DNA of 64,000 nt from Galbibacter sp. BG1. Lineage in GTDB: Bacteria; Bacteroidota; Bacteroidia; Flavobacteriales; Flavobacteriaceae. The number at the start of each line of letters is the position of its first letter. The stretch's first letter is position 1. A program made the position numbers and the translations under genes. The notes under the pieces were generated by a model, which was given only the letters and a program-made list of their open reading frames with translations, ran no database searches and was not told the origin of the DNA. Below are positions 27,305 through 36,053 of the stretch, one piece after another. The stretch is from positions 62,001 to 126,000 of the forward strand of contig NZ_CP058364.1 in the NCBI RefSeq assembly GCF_013391805.1, read 5' to 3'.

Positions 27305-27643
27305 CTAAGCTTTTTCGTTAAGTTTTTTTCTTCTTTTCTCCGCCCAAGCAATTGCATGTTTATCCAACTTCACAGTTAGGTAACGCATGATACGCTCGTC
27401 ACGTCTAAATTCTAATTCGAATGGCTCAATTGCTTCTCCGGCAACTTTAAATTCAAAAAGGTGGTAAAATCCACTTTTTTTGTTTTGGATTGGATACGCT
27501 AATTTTTTTAGCCCCCAATCTTCTTTTGATACAAACTCCGCCCCTTTAGCGGTTAAGAAATCTTCAAACTTCTTAACTGTTTCCTTTATCTGGGTGTCAG
27601 ATAAAACGGGATTAAGAATGAAAACAGTTTCGTAATGATTCAT
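27305..27643 (-). CDS. rpsF: 30S ribosomal protein S6
   Basis: A 112-residue S6 with the starting segment [14 protein letters not shown] and central [22 protein letters not shown]. It pairs with S18 in the small subunit. First gene of the operon, driven by a near-consensus promoter at 27677-27708 with a leader of about 30 bases. Confidence 0.98.
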   Translation of the reverse strand: MNHYETVFILNPVLSDTQIKETVKKFEDFLTAKGAEFVSKEDWGLKKLAYPIQNKKSGFYHLFEFKVAGEAIEPFELEFRRDERIMRYLTVKLDKHAIAWAEKRRKKLNEKA

Positions 27644-27676
27644 AATCTGAATATTATTATTAAATTTTTAAGGGTG

Positions 27677-27708
27677 CAAAAGTAGAATTAAATATTGAAA
27701 TTACAAAA
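27677..27708 (-). promoter_or_regulatory. Promoter of the rpsF operon
   Basis: On the minus strand TTTTG (27708-27704), a 19-base spacer and TACTTTTG (27684-27677) form a full match to the Bacteroidota TTTG/TAnnTTTG consensus, as expected for a ribosomal operon. Confidence 0.8.
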
Positions 27709-27815
27709 CCCCTTATTAAAATTTCGATGAAGGTAGGAGAAAAACACCCTTTATTCCACATTTTTTCCCTATTTCACAACATTTTCTTTGCTTCACCTTC
27801 CTTTTTTCACTAAAA

Positions 27816-27828
27816 TTGTACAGTACAA
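27816..27828 (+). promoter_or_regulatory. Palindrome upstream of the LytTR regulator gene
   Basis: TTGTAC-A-GTACAA is a perfect 13-base palindrome 28 bases upstream of the start codon. No TAnnTTTG element is clear nearby. It may be a binding site for an unknown regulator, or chance. Confidence 0.35.
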
Positions 27829-27856
27829 ATTTCCAACCAGTTAGCTACTATAAAAA

Positions 27857-28555
27857 ATGAAGATGAATTGTATTATTGTTGACGACTCTAGCATACAGCG
27901 AATGTCTGTAGCAAGATTGATAAAGAACCACCCGATGTTAAACTTGGTTGCGGAATACAGTAACGCAATCGAAGCCCGTAACGGACTCAAAAATCAGAAA
28001 ATAGATCTTATATTTTTAGATATAGAAATGCCGGTTATTAATGGTTTTGATCTCTTGGAAGCCTTAGAGGAGCCACCACAGGTAATACTTATTACTGGTA
28101 GTGCCCAATACGCCCTTAAAGCGTTTGATTATGACGTAACAGATTACCTCCATAAACCAATAACCCAAGAAAGATTTGAAGCTTCGGTTAAAAGAGCACA
28201 AGACAATTTTAAACTGAAAGTAGCCTCCAAAGAGGACGACGAGCATATCTTCGTGAAAAGTAATTTAAAAAAGCGTAAAGTATTTTTAAATGAAATTAAC
28301 TGGGTGGAAGCCTTGGGAGACTATATTAAATTGGTGACGGAAGAAGCCAATATTGTAATTCTTTCCACCATGAAATCTTTTGAAAAAGAATTGCCCGCCG
28401 ATCGTTTTCTTAGAATACACAAGTCTTACATTGTTAACCTCGATAAAGTTGAAAAATTTAACAGTAAGAATGTGGAAGTTAATGGGAAGCAAATACCTTT
28501 GAGCAGGAACAAAAAACAGGAATTGTCTGAAGCGCTTAGCAGCAGCAACTCCTAA
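27857..28555 (+). CDS. LytTR family response regulator
   Basis: A 232-residue two-domain regulator. The receiver domain (1-120) has D9-D10, the phosphoacceptor D55 in LIFLDIEMP, T80 and K100 in LHKP. The LytTR DNA-binding domain follows at about 140-228 (FVKSNLKKRKVFLNEINWVEALGDYIKL, then FLRIHKSYIVNLDKV). In Bacteroidota such regulators are usually paired with a LytS-type histidine kinase; none is next to this one, so it is an orphan. An alternative Met lies two codons downstream. Confidence 0.95.
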   Translation: MKMNCIIVDDSSIQRMSVARLIKNHPMLNLVAEYSNAIEARNGLKNQKIDLIFLDIEMPVINGFDLLEALEEPPQVILITGSAQYALKAFDYDVTDYLHKPITQERFEASVKRAQDNFKLKVASKEDDEHIFVKSNLKKRKVFLNEINWVEALGDYIKLVTEEANIVILSTMKSFEKELPADRFLRIHKSYIVNLDKVEKFNSKNVEVNGKQIPLSRNKKQELSEALSSSNS

Positions 28556-28648
28556 CTAAAAATTTCCTAACTTTTTTGCAGTAGCGATATTTTATATTGC
28601 ATACAATCTACTTCAATGCACCTTCGGTTTTTATAATTTTGGGCTTCA

Positions 28649-31114
28649 CTAATATGCATCAACGTTATAAATCACCCTTACACTTCTATAGCTTGAAATA
28701 GCATTAAAGCTTTTATCTATTTTTTTAATTGCATCTTTTGTCTGCTTAACGGATTGATTGTACGGAATTTTCACCACAATATTTTTTAAATATTCATTCC
28801 TTATCCTGGATACCGGAGGAAACTCCGGACCTAAAATTTCGGTTTTTGTGGCTTTATCGAATACCGTATGGAGTGCCTTTGCAAACCAAGCACTCGCTTC
28901 ATTCACTTTATTATAGTCTTTGTGTTTAAAAACTATTTTAATGATTCTCATAAAAGGAGGATATCGAAATTGCTTGCGTTCGTTTATTTGATCCACAAAC
29001 ATTTCTTCATACCTATTTAAAGAAGCTTGCTGCAATATTTGATGATAGGGATTGTAAGTCTGTATAATCACTTTCCCTCGTTTACTGGTGCGTCCTGCCC
29101 TTCCCGCAACTTGTTGAATTAATTGAAAACTTCTTTCATGAGCCCTAAAATCAGGAAAGTTAAGAAGGGAGTCGGCGTTCATAACCCCCACCAAACTCAC
29201 ATTTCTAAAATCCAAGCCTTTGGTAAGCATTTGCGTTCCGATTAAAATATCTATTTCCAATTGCTCAAAAGCAGTTATAATTTTTTCATATCCGTATTTA
29301 CCACGGGTAGTATCAGAGTCCATTCTTCCTAATTTCGCATTTGGGAATATCTCTTTTAACTCCGCCTCTACTTGCTCCGTTCCAAAGCCTTTGGTATCCA
29401 ATTCGCTACTTCCGCAAGCCAAACAGGCCTGCTGCATGGCCATGGCGTAACCACAATAGTGACAACGGAGTTGATTTCTATATTGATGATAGGTTAAACT
29501 TACATCACAATTGGGACATTGAGGCGAATGTCCACATGTGTTGCATTCTAAAATAGGTGCAAAACCTCGACGGTTTTGAAAAATAATCACCTGTTCGCCT
29601 TCGGCTAAAGCATCTTGAATCGCCTCTACAAGGCGATCGGAAAAATGACCAGTCATTCGTTTCTTTCGGTGTTTTTCCTTTATATCGGTAAGCTCCATAT
29701 CGGGCATCAACACATTTCCATACCTCCTATCGATGGTCACCAGCTTATACTTGCCTACTTTAGTGTTATAAAAACTTTCAATACTGGGCGTAGCCGTCCC
29801 GAGTAGCGTTTTTGCGCCGTGCATCGTAGCCAAAACGATTGCTGCATCCCTGGCATGGTATCGCGGCGCAGGATCAAATTGCTTAAAGGAAGTTTCATGC
29901 TCTTCATCCACAATTATTAACCCCAAATTATTAAAAGGTAAAAGAACGGCGGACCTGGCCCCTATGACTATTTGTGCTTTTGGATTTTCATTTAAAATAT
30001 GATTCCAAACTTCAACCCTTTCATTTACTGAATATTTCGAATGGTAAACACTTACTTTTTTTCCGAAGTAATCCTGCAAGCGTTTAATCAATTGCGTGGT
30101 AAGGGCTATTTCCGGCAATAAATACAACACCTGCTTCCCTTTGGCAATCATCTTTTCGATTAACTTAACGTAGACCTCTGTTTTCCCAGATGACGTCACC
30201 CCGTGTAATAAAACCACATCATTGGTTTTAAAATGAGTGCTGATTTCCTCCAAAGCCGTTGCTTGGTATTCATTGAGCCCTTTGGAAGGCGCAACCTCTT
30301 TTCCATCGTATTGAACCCGGTCCTGCTGAATAAAATATTCTTCTAAAATACCCTTGTCTATAAGTGCTTTTACCACCGCTGTAGAGGCATTGCTTTTCGC
30401 CTCCAATTCCTTTACTTTAACCGGCTTCTTAGTCGTTGCTTCCATCGAGAACAGCGTTAGAACAACTTCCCGTTGCTTATGCGCCCTATTTAAGGATTCT
30501 AAGAGTTCGTTTAATTGCGCATCCGAGGTATAGTTCGGCCCTAACCTTACATACCTGATTAATTTTGGCTTGTACTGCTCGTATACTTCTTCCTTAAGCT
30601 GAATAACGTTTTTTTCCAACAGTCGTTTTAAAACCGGCAAAATATTCTTTCGATCCACAATACTGCTCACTTCGTGAACTTTCAGCATCGACTGATGCTG
30701 CAAGGTTTCAAAAACCAGCCACTCATCATCTTTTAGTGTTTGCTCTTTATCCAAATCGAAATTTTCATTTTTCAAGATAAGGGTTTCACTCTCCAACAAA
30801 AATGCAGATGGTACCGCTGCTTTAAAAACTTCCCCTAAACTGCACATGTAATAAGAGGCAATCCATTCCCAGTGCTTTAGTTGTTTTAAAGAAATTATGG
30901 GCTTTTCATCTAAAATTTGATCTATTTCCTTAGCCTCATAAGTTTCTGGGGCTTTTTTATGAACCCCGTAAACCAATCCTGTATAAATTTTGGATTTCCC
31001 AAAAGGTACCGCCACCCGCATCCCTACTTGCAGAAAAGAAGCCTCCCGCATGGACACGGCGTAAGTAAATGCCTTATCTAATGGAATTGGTAAAACTACA
31101 TCTATAAAGTACAT
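28649..31114 (-). CDS. priA: Primosomal replication restart helicase PriA
   Basis: An 821-residue 3'-5' helicase that reloads the replisome at stalled forks. N-terminal DNA-binding domain (MYFIDVVLPIPLDKAFTYAV), Walker A GVTSSGKT near residue 303, DEEH box, and an internal zinc-binding region with four Cys pairs (CNTCGHSPQCPNC, CHYC, CLAC). Length is slightly above the E. coli enzyme. An IS30 element lies in its upstream region on the other strand. Confidence 0.97.
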   Translation of the reverse strand: MYFIDVVLPIPLDKAFTYAVSMREASFLQVGMRVAVPFGKSKIYTGLVYGVHKKAPETYEAKEIDQILDEKPIISLKQLKHWEWIASYYMCSLGEVFKAAVPSAFLLESETLILKNENFDLDKEQTLKDDEWLVFETLQHQSMLKVHEVSSIVDRKNILPVLKRLLEKNVIQLKEEVYEQYKPKLIRYVRLGPNYTSDAQLNELLESLNRAHKQREVVLTLFSMEATTKKPVKVKELEAKSNASTAVVKALIDKGILEEYFIQQDRVQYDGKEVAPSKGLNEYQATALEEISTHFKTNDVVLLHGVTSSGKTEVYVKLIEKMIAKGKQVLYLLPEIALTTQLIKRLQDYFGKKVSVYHSKYSVNERVEVWNHILNENPKAQIVIGARSAVLLPFNNLGLIIVDEEHETSFKQFDPAPRYHARDAAIVLATMHGAKTLLGTATPSIESFYNTKVGKYKLVTIDRRYGNVLMPDMELTDIKEKHRKKRMTGHFSDRLVEAIQDALAEGEQVIIFQNRRGFAPILECNTCGHSPQCPNCDVSLTYHQYRNQLRCHYCGYAMAMQQACLACGSSELDTKGFGTEQVEAELKEIFPNAKLGRMDSDTTRGKYGYEKIITAFEQLEIDILIGTQMLTKGLDFRNVSLVGVMNADSLLNFPDFRAHERSFQLIQQVAGRAGRTSKRGKVIIQTYNPYHQILQQASLNRYEEMFVDQINERKQFRYPPFMRIIKIVFKHKDYNKVNEASAWFAKALHTVFDKATKTEILGPEFPPVSRIRNEYLKNIVVKIPYNQSVKQTKDAIKKIDKSFNAISSYRSVRVIYNVDAY

Positions 31115-31216
31115 GCTTTTGGTCTCTTATTTTGATTTTTTCTTTTGAAAGTAACAGATGGGATTAACAATGGTACGCCGACATTTAAAGTTTTATTTTA
31201 TCTTGAATAATTTCTA

Positions 31217-31238
31217 AGTTCAAGGAATAAGTGCAAAA
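31217..31238 (+). repeat. Left terminal inverted repeat of the IS30 element
   Basis: AGTTCAA, three unmatched bases, then ATAAGTGCAAAA; the complement of the right end at 32293-32314. Confidence 0.75.
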
Positions 31239-31246
31239 TTAATATT

Positions 31247-31278
31247 TAAAACTCTTGGGGCTAGCCCCAAGAGTTTTA
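31247..31278 (+). terminator. Perfect palindrome in the IS30 leader
   Basis: A 32-base perfect palindrome centred on CTAG, with arms TAAAACTCTTGGGG and its complement. It lies between the left inverted repeat and the transposase ATG. It could act as a bidirectional terminator or translation block that keeps external transcription from entering the transposase gene. Confidence 0.6.
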
Positions 31279-31303
31279 GGACCAATTGTTATATTAATCT
31301 TGC

Positions 31304-32311
31304 ATGAAAAAATACAAACAATTGACCATCCACCAAAGGTATCAAATTGAAGCCTTATTGGAAACAGAAATCAGTAAAAGTGAAATAGCTATAATTATCG
31401 GGGTCGACCCCTGTACCGTTTACAGGGAGTTATCTAGGAACATTGCCAAACGGGGAAAGACCGCTGGCAGCTATATAGCCAAAAATGCACAGCGAAGAGC
31501 AGATAACAGGCATAAAATGAAGCCCAAGAAATTACAGCTCACGGAACAGTTGAAAGAGCGTATCGCGGGTTTGCTCCGTTATGAAAAGTGGAGTCCAGAA
31601 CTTATAAGCAAACGCTTAGCTATTGAAGAGGAAACCTGTGTGAGCCACGAGACAATATACCAGTGGATATGGAGCGTTAAGAAGAGCAAGAAAAAGGCAG
31701 ATGCTAAATACGCTAAACTCTACAAAGATCTCAAGCATGGTAGCAGGAGGCAAAAGAGAGGGAACGCCAAGGATAAGCGGGGAGCCATTAAAAACCGTGT
31801 AGGAATTGACCAGCGCCCAGATGTGCTGGACCACCGTGAGCGTATAGGCGATATTGAAGTAGACCTGATGATGGGAAGCAATCACAGATCGGCTCTTTTG
31901 GTAATGACAGACAGGGCCACATTGGTAACGATGATGGAAAAACTAAGTGGGAAAGAAGCTGGGGAGGTATATGAAAAAATGGAGAAGAGGCTCACCAACT
32001 TCAGTTCATCTTGGGTGAAGACCTTGACCTTCGATAACGGAAAGGAGTTTGCACAGCATCAAAAAATAGGAAGGCTCCTCAACGCAAAAACATACTTTAC
32101 CAGACCTTATACATCACAGGATAAAGGAACCGTAGAGAATAGAATAGGTGTGATAAGAAGATTTTTTCCGAAGAAAACAGACCTGAGAAAAGTCTCAGAA
32201 AAAAGAATAAAAGAAGTTGAAAGATTACTAAATTACAGACCGATTAGAAAATTTAATTACCAAAACCCAATTGAAGTCCTAAGAAACAAATGTTTTGCAC
32301 TTATGGGTTGA
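31304..32311 (+). CDS. IS30 family transposase
   Basis: A 335-residue DDE transposase. N-terminal helix-turn-helix (about 8-50, LTIHQRYQIEALLE and VDPCTVYRELSRN) matches the IS30 family. The catalytic core includes D187 in GDIEVDLMMG, D244 in LTFDNGKEF and E278 in SQDKGTVENRIG. The reading frame is intact, so the element may be active. The stop codon lies within the right inverted repeat. Confidence 0.95.
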   Translation: MKKYKQLTIHQRYQIEALLETEISKSEIAIIIGVDPCTVYRELSRNIAKRGKTAGSYIAKNAQRRADNRHKMKPKKLQLTEQLKERIAGLLRYEKWSPELISKRLAIEEETCVSHETIYQWIWSVKKSKKKADAKYAKLYKDLKHGSRRQKRGNAKDKRGAIKNRVGIDQRPDVLDHRERIGDIEVDLMMGSNHRSALLVMTDRATLVTMMEKLSGKEAGEVYEKMEKRLTNFSSSWVKTLTFDNGKEFAQHQKIGRLLNAKTYFTRPYTSQDKGTVENRIGVIRRFFPKKTDLRKVSEKRIKEVERLLNYRPIRKFNYQNPIEVLRNKCFALMG

Positions 32312-32314
32312 ACT
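32293..32314 (+). repeat. Right terminal inverted repeat of the IS30 element
   Basis: TTTTGCACTTAT, three unmatched bases and TTGAACT; the complement of the left end at 31217-31238. It overlaps the last codons of the transposase gene. Confidence 0.75.
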
Positions 32315-32382
32315 CAGCATTGAAATTGTAGGTAATTCATCAAATTTTTCGCGATGGCTACGCCCCTCTCCTACTGATAAAA

Positions 32383-33159
32383 TTAAGGCAACTTTTTAGC
32401 TTCTTCCCAAAAAACGTCCATTTCCCCAAGCGTCATATCTTTCAATGCCTTCCCTTGTTCTTTTGATTTGTTTTCTAAGTACTGAAATCTTTTTATAAAC
32501 TTCTTATTGGTACGCTCCAAAGCGTCTTCAAGATTTACTTTGAGAAAACGCGCGTAGTTGATCATGGAAAAAAGGACGTCCCCAAATTCAGCTTCTATTT
32601 TATCGTGATCGTTTTTAAATACTTCGTCTTGCAGTTCCCCCAATTCCTCCTGTAACTTTTCGAATACTTGCTGTGGTTCTTCCCAGTCAAAACCAACACC
32701 GGCCACCTTATCTTGAATACGGCTCGCCTTTACCAATGCGGGTAAACTTTTTGGAACACCTTCCAGTACACTCTTTTTACCTTCTTTAAGTTTAAGGTTT
32801 TCCCAGTTTCGTTTTACATCTTCTTCATTTTCAACCTCAACATCACTGTAAATATGAGGATGTCTGGAAATTAGTTTCTCACAAATCCCATTAGCCACAT
32901 CGGCTAAATCAAAATCCTGCGTTTCACTCCCAATTTTGGCATAAAAAACGATATGCAAAAGCAAGTCACCCAATTCTTTACGCACTTCCTCCAAATCATT
33001 GTCCAAAATTGCATCTCCCAATTCATAGGTTTCTTCGATGGTAAGATGCCGCAAACTCTGTAATGTCTGCTTTTTATCCCACGGACATTGTTCCCGGAGT
33101 TCGTCCATGATAGTAAGTAATCGATCTATTGCCTGTAACTGTTCTTTTCTGGAATTCAT
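32383..33159 (-). CDS. mazG: Nucleoside triphosphate pyrophosphohydrolase MazG
   Basis: A 258-residue all-helical NTP pyrophosphatase with two MazG domains. The first has CPWDKKQTLQSLRHLTIEETYELGDAI and ELGDLLLHIVFYAKI; the second has EELGELQDEV and EAEFGDVLFSMINYAR. The ExxE...ExxD metal sites are kept in both. It probably removes damaged or non-canonical nucleotides. The open frame extends 16 hydrophobic codons upstream, but the Met at 33159 (MNSRKEQL) matches the family start. Last gene of a minus-strand run. Confidence 0.96.
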   Translation of the reverse strand: MNSRKEQLQAIDRLLTIMDELREQCPWDKKQTLQSLRHLTIEETYELGDAILDNDLEEVRKELGDLLLHIVFYAKIGSETQDFDLADVANGICEKLISRHPHIYSDVEVENEEDVKRNWENLKLKEGKKSVLEGVPKSLPALVKASRIQDKVAGVGFDWEEPQQVFEKLQEELGELQDEVFKNDHDKIEAEFGDVLFSMINYARFLKVNLEDALERTNKKFIKRFQYLENKSKEQGKALKDMTLGEMDVFWEEAKKLP

Positions 33160-33215
33160 TTCGAGTATTTGAAAAATTAAAATGCAAAATACATGGCAAA
33201 TATCCAATTATTTAT

Positions 33216-34250
33216 TTAAGTCAGGGATACTTTTTTATAGTTTTTGTATTGCAAATAACGTTGTTTGGCCTCAGAGAAAACAGGGAATTGCTCTCCTTTT
33301 TCTTTGTTGATCATTGCTATTTTATAAGCTACCCTCCACAGGAAGAGTGTTTCTTTCCACGCATTTATAAGTTTGTAACTAGGGTCGTAAATATGTGCTG
33401 GCTCTGCGCCCACTCCATTTACTTCCAATATTTTAAAGTTTTTTCCTTGCTTAAGGTCAGCAATGGATTTCGCTCGAATGTCGAACCTTCCATAATAAAA
33501 ACCGTCCATTTCACTGCTAAGTGCATCGAAAGTTTTAAGAAGCTGAGCATCTAAAAGATGGTTTGCATTTAAAAATTTTGTACCCCTGTTGTGATTGCCA
33601 ATACTTTCCAGTTTTACGACCTCTCCTTTCGGAATGATTTCATCCCAGCGATTATTAAATCTATTACGCAATTTTTTATAGTGAAGAAAAGCCCGCGGCT
33701 TTCCCCTTACCAGTTTTTCAAAAGTAGCGATGCCATCCCCAGTAATGGTTAAAAACTCTTTTAAGGTTATCGATGGGATATTACCCGACCTTTCATTTGG
33801 ATATCGATAATAAAAGACTCCAACCTCAATGGGTTCGTCTATGTATTCCTGAATGAGATAAGATGTTTTTAAGAAGTTTATTTGTTCCAAGTCATTTTCC
33901 GTTTCGCACCTGTAAACCAAAAATCCCCTAAAGCCAATATTAGGCTTTACAATTAACGGATAATCAAACTTCGCTTCTTCAATGGCAGAACTTACATCCG
34001 CTATTGAAGCCCCCTTTTCTATAAGTAAGGTAGACGGCCTGTAGATTTCCGGAACTAGTTGTAGAGAGCCATACTTTTCATCACTCAAAATAAATCCGTC
34101 TTTAATAACCGGGTTCACTTTCAGAAAAAAAAACAGGCTTCTTGCTTTAAATGCCAAATAAAAGTGTTGTATAAAAACAGGAACATACAATATCCACATA
34201 GGCCAATATTCCCAAGAAGATAATTTAATGTACCACTGCTTCCATTTCAT
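33216..34250 (-). CDS. ATP-grasp domain protein, D-Ala-D-Ala ligase-like
   Basis: A 344-residue protein whose central and C-terminal parts look like an ATP-grasp fold: IVKPNIGFRG as the nucleotide-binding strand and lysine, YLIQEYID as the hinge, and GRFDIRAK with FKILEVNGVGAEP as the metal-binding end. The N-terminus begins with an amphipathic/hydrophobic stretch (WPMWILYVPVFIQHFYLAF), suggesting membrane association. The ligase substrate is unknown; database labels of D-alanine ligase would be over-specific. It starts three bases after the NRDE gene. Confidence 0.75.
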   Translation of the reverse strand: MKWKQWYIKLSSWEYWPMWILYVPVFIQHFYLAFKARSLFFFLKVNPVIKDGFILSDEKYGSLQLVPEIYRPSTLLIEKGASIADVSSAIEEAKFDYPLIVKPNIGFRGFLVYRCETENDLEQINFLKTSYLIQEYIDEPIEVGVFYYRYPNERSGNIPSITLKEFLTITGDGIATFEKLVRGKPRAFLHYKKLRNRFNNRWDEIIPKGEVVKLESIGNHNRGTKFLNANHLLDAQLLKTFDALSSEMDGFYYGRFDIRAKSIADLKQGKNFKILEVNGVGAEPAHIYDPSYKLINAWKETLFLWRVAYKIAMINKEKGEQFPVFSEAKQRYLQYKNYKKVSLT

Positions 34251-34253
34251 GTG

Positions 34254-34937
34254 CTAGGAATTTATTTTTTCGCCAATAGAGTTTTCTTCTTTGGTATTGT
34301 AAGGATAATATTGGAGTGTTGTTTCCTGGGATGAGACACAAACTTGTGTGGTGCTAACGGTTTTTACGTAAGGTAAATTCAACATAAAATCTTGAGTGCC
34401 ATGAAGCTTTAATATAGAGGCCGCATTAACTTCATTATTATTTAGAAAATTATTAAAAAAAGCCAGTTTTGTTTTGTGTTGCAAATCGTTGTACAGCGTA
34501 GAAGACGACCACAAATGCGGAAGCTCTTTGCTTAGAAACTGCATGTGCTTTTTTACACCATCCCACACCAAAACCTGTAAATAGTTATCTATTAAAATAA
34601 GTGTAAAAGGCTCAATATTTTTTAATTCCACTTGCTCCATAAAATCTATGAACGATGGGTACTGAAATGCTTCCAAAACATAATGTCCCCGGCTTTTGGC
34701 GTACGGCAACTTACGTTCGTGAAGTTCGAAGGCCCCGTTTAGAATGCAAGCAACCTTTCCATTATTATCTGTAGCGATCCAGCTTCCTCCCTTTTCTTTG
34801 TCTATGGGAGCTGTTAATAAATTTTTTGAATCCAAAGGCACTTCTTGAGGTGGTAACGTTTCCCGTAGCGGATCTTCATCCCTATTGGATGTTAAATAAA
34901 ACCCTTGTGAGGTTGGAATATAACTTACTGTGCACAT
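34254..34937 (-). CDS. NRDE family protein (TANGO2-like)
   Basis: A 227-residue protein of the NRDE/TANGO2 family, named for the Asn-Arg-Asp-Glu motif seen here in LTSNRDEDPLRET. The N-terminus is Met-Cys-Thr, and the Cys at position 2 is the likely N-terminal nucleophile if the protein is processed as an Ntn hydrolase. The PHLWSSSTLYND segment is also conserved. The function in bacteria is unclear; eukaryotic TANGO2 is linked to heme and lipid handling. The gene overlaps the preceding DinB gene by 13 bases and is followed at three bases by the ATP-grasp gene. Confidence 0.88.
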   Translation of the reverse strand: MCTVSYIPTSQGFYLTSNRDEDPLRETLPPQEVPLDSKNLLTAPIDKEKGGSWIATDNNGKVACILNGAFELHERKLPYAKSRGHYVLEAFQYPSFIDFMEQVELKNIEPFTLILIDNYLQVLVWDGVKKHMQFLSKELPHLWSSSTLYNDLQHKTKLAFFNNFLNNNEVNAASILKLHGTQDFMLNLPYVKTVSTTQVCVSSQETTLQYYPYNTKEENSIGEKINS

Positions 34938-35434
34938 GCTCTTTTATTTCTTATAGTGGAAGCGGCTACTCCCATATTTTCATCGATACATATGGATGCA
35001 TCTAATGCTTTGATCCCAATTTTTATGATTGCCAAATGATGTACCGTATGCTCTATATTGTAAATAAGCTCTCTTTTTACGGTGGTTGCCACTTCTTCAT
35101 TTGGCAAAGAAGTATCTGCTGCGTAACTCAGCTGCAGTATTAATGCCTTTTCTTCATCCAACGTTTCAATTCTGTCTATTACGGAGTTCAATACCAAAAG
35201 GCAATAGTCAAGGTCAGACTCCAGTTTTTTCTCTCTTTTTCGGTTGTCGTAATTAAGTGTATCTTCTGAAATTGCCAACAATAAGCATTCATAAAATTCC
35301 AGCACATGCCTTACATGCATCCCGATGGAAGATTGATTTAGAATAGGAATGGGTTCTTTAAACTGATCGCGAGAAAGTTTTAGTAAAATTTCGTTTAAAA
35401 ATTGTAGGTTACGAATGGCAGTTTCACGAATCAT
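34925..35434 (-). CDS. DinB-like four-helix protein
   Basis: A 169-residue protein of the DinB superfamily. Metal-ligand His candidates are in GMHVRHVLEFYE and IEHTVHHLAIIKIG, spaced as in the family. It is first in a tight set with the NRDE (overlap 13 bases) and ATP-grasp genes. The function is unknown; the overlap points to translational coupling with the NRDE protein. Confidence 0.8.
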   Translation of the reverse strand: MIRETAIRNLQFLNEILLKLSRDQFKEPIPILNQSSIGMHVRHVLEFYECLLLAISEDTLNYDNRKREKKLESDLDYCLLVLNSVIDRIETLDEEKALILQLSYAADTSLPNEEVATTVKRELIYNIEHTVHHLAIIKIGIKALDASICIDENMGVAASTIRNKRACAQ

Positions 35435-35500
35435 CTTAAAGAATAGTTTTTAACCGAGAAACAAGCTCTCAGGTTTCCTTACTCGTTAAATTTACTAAAA

Positions 35501-35533
35501 AAAGGAAGCCTGCTCGTATGGGCAGGCCTCCTT
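35501..35533 (-). terminator. Terminator after def-DUF5606
   Basis: Thirteen-base arms with one mismatch (AAAGGAAGCCTGC with GCAGGCCTCCTTT) around a seven-base loop, followed by a T-run on the minus strand. It separates DUF5606 from the DinB-NRDE-ATP-grasp set. Confidence 0.85.
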
Positions 35534-35559
35534 TTTATCAACATGAGTTGTGAATAATG

Positions 35560-35994
35560 CTATTCTGACTCTTCTTCTTTTGTGTTTTCTTCTTTTTCCT
35601 CAGGGGCTTCGAAATCTGTAATACCTTTTTCCAACAGCAAATTATACCATTGAATCACTTTTTTAATATCACTTAGGTACACTTTATCTTCATCGTAATC
35701 TGGAAGAACTTCAAAGAAATATTCTTCCAATTTAATTTTAGACTCTTTGTGACTTACAGAAGTTTTACCTCCATTTTCTTTCTCCTTAATCTTTTTAAAA
35801 ACCTCACGAAGCGGCACCTCTTCCGTCAACGTATAAATGGCAATTTCTGAAAGCAAGCTTACATTATTACGTAAACCCACACTAATTTTTTTCCCATCTA
35901 TTAAAGATTCTGCTACAAATCCAGATCTGGTTTGTGCTTTTAATTCATAAAGTCCCGGTTTACCCGAAATGGCTAATATTTTATCTAAGCCCAT
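35560..35994 (-). CDS. DUF5606 family protein
   Basis: A 144-residue protein beginning MGLDKILAISGKPGLYEL, the signature of DUF5606, a small family of Bacteroidota. The core is predicted mixed alpha/beta and the C-terminus is a Glu-rich tail. Function unknown. It follows def on the same strand, and I recall the order ruvX-def-DUF5606-mazG in other flavobacteria; here other genes intervene before mazG. Confidence 0.85.
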   Translation of the reverse strand: MGLDKILAISGKPGLYELKAQTRSGFVAESLIDGKKISVGLRNNVSLLSEIAIYTLTEEVPLREVFKKIKEKENGGKTSVSHKESKIKLEEYFFEVLPDYDEDKVYLSDIKKVIQWYNLLLEKGITDFEAPEEKEENTKEEESE

Positions 35995-36053
35995 AAACTA
36001 TTATTTTTTTTGAGATCGCAAATATCATTGCTTTGGTTCTACTATCAAAACGT

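Larger units (their letters stand above)
31217..32314 (+). mobile_element. IS30-family insertion sequence
   Basis: A 1098-base element with imperfect terminal inverted repeats at 31217-31238 and 32293-32314. Each has outer AGTTCAA and inner ATAAGTGCAAAA blocks, separated by three unmatched bases. The right repeat overlaps the 3' end of the transposase gene. A 32-base perfect palindrome separates the left end from the transposase start. No target-site duplication is evident. It sits between the priA upstream region and the 3' end of mazG, disrupting no recognisable gene. Confidence 0.85.

Noticed and set aside
31211-32320. Target-site duplication of the IS30 element
   Set aside because: Two- to four-base direct repeats outside the inverted repeats were looked for; none agrees on both sides, so no duplication is claimed.
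33160-33207. Hydrophobic N-terminal extension of MazG as a membrane anchor
   Set aside because: The family start is the Met at 33159; the upstream codons are AT-rich intergenic sequence that happens to be open.
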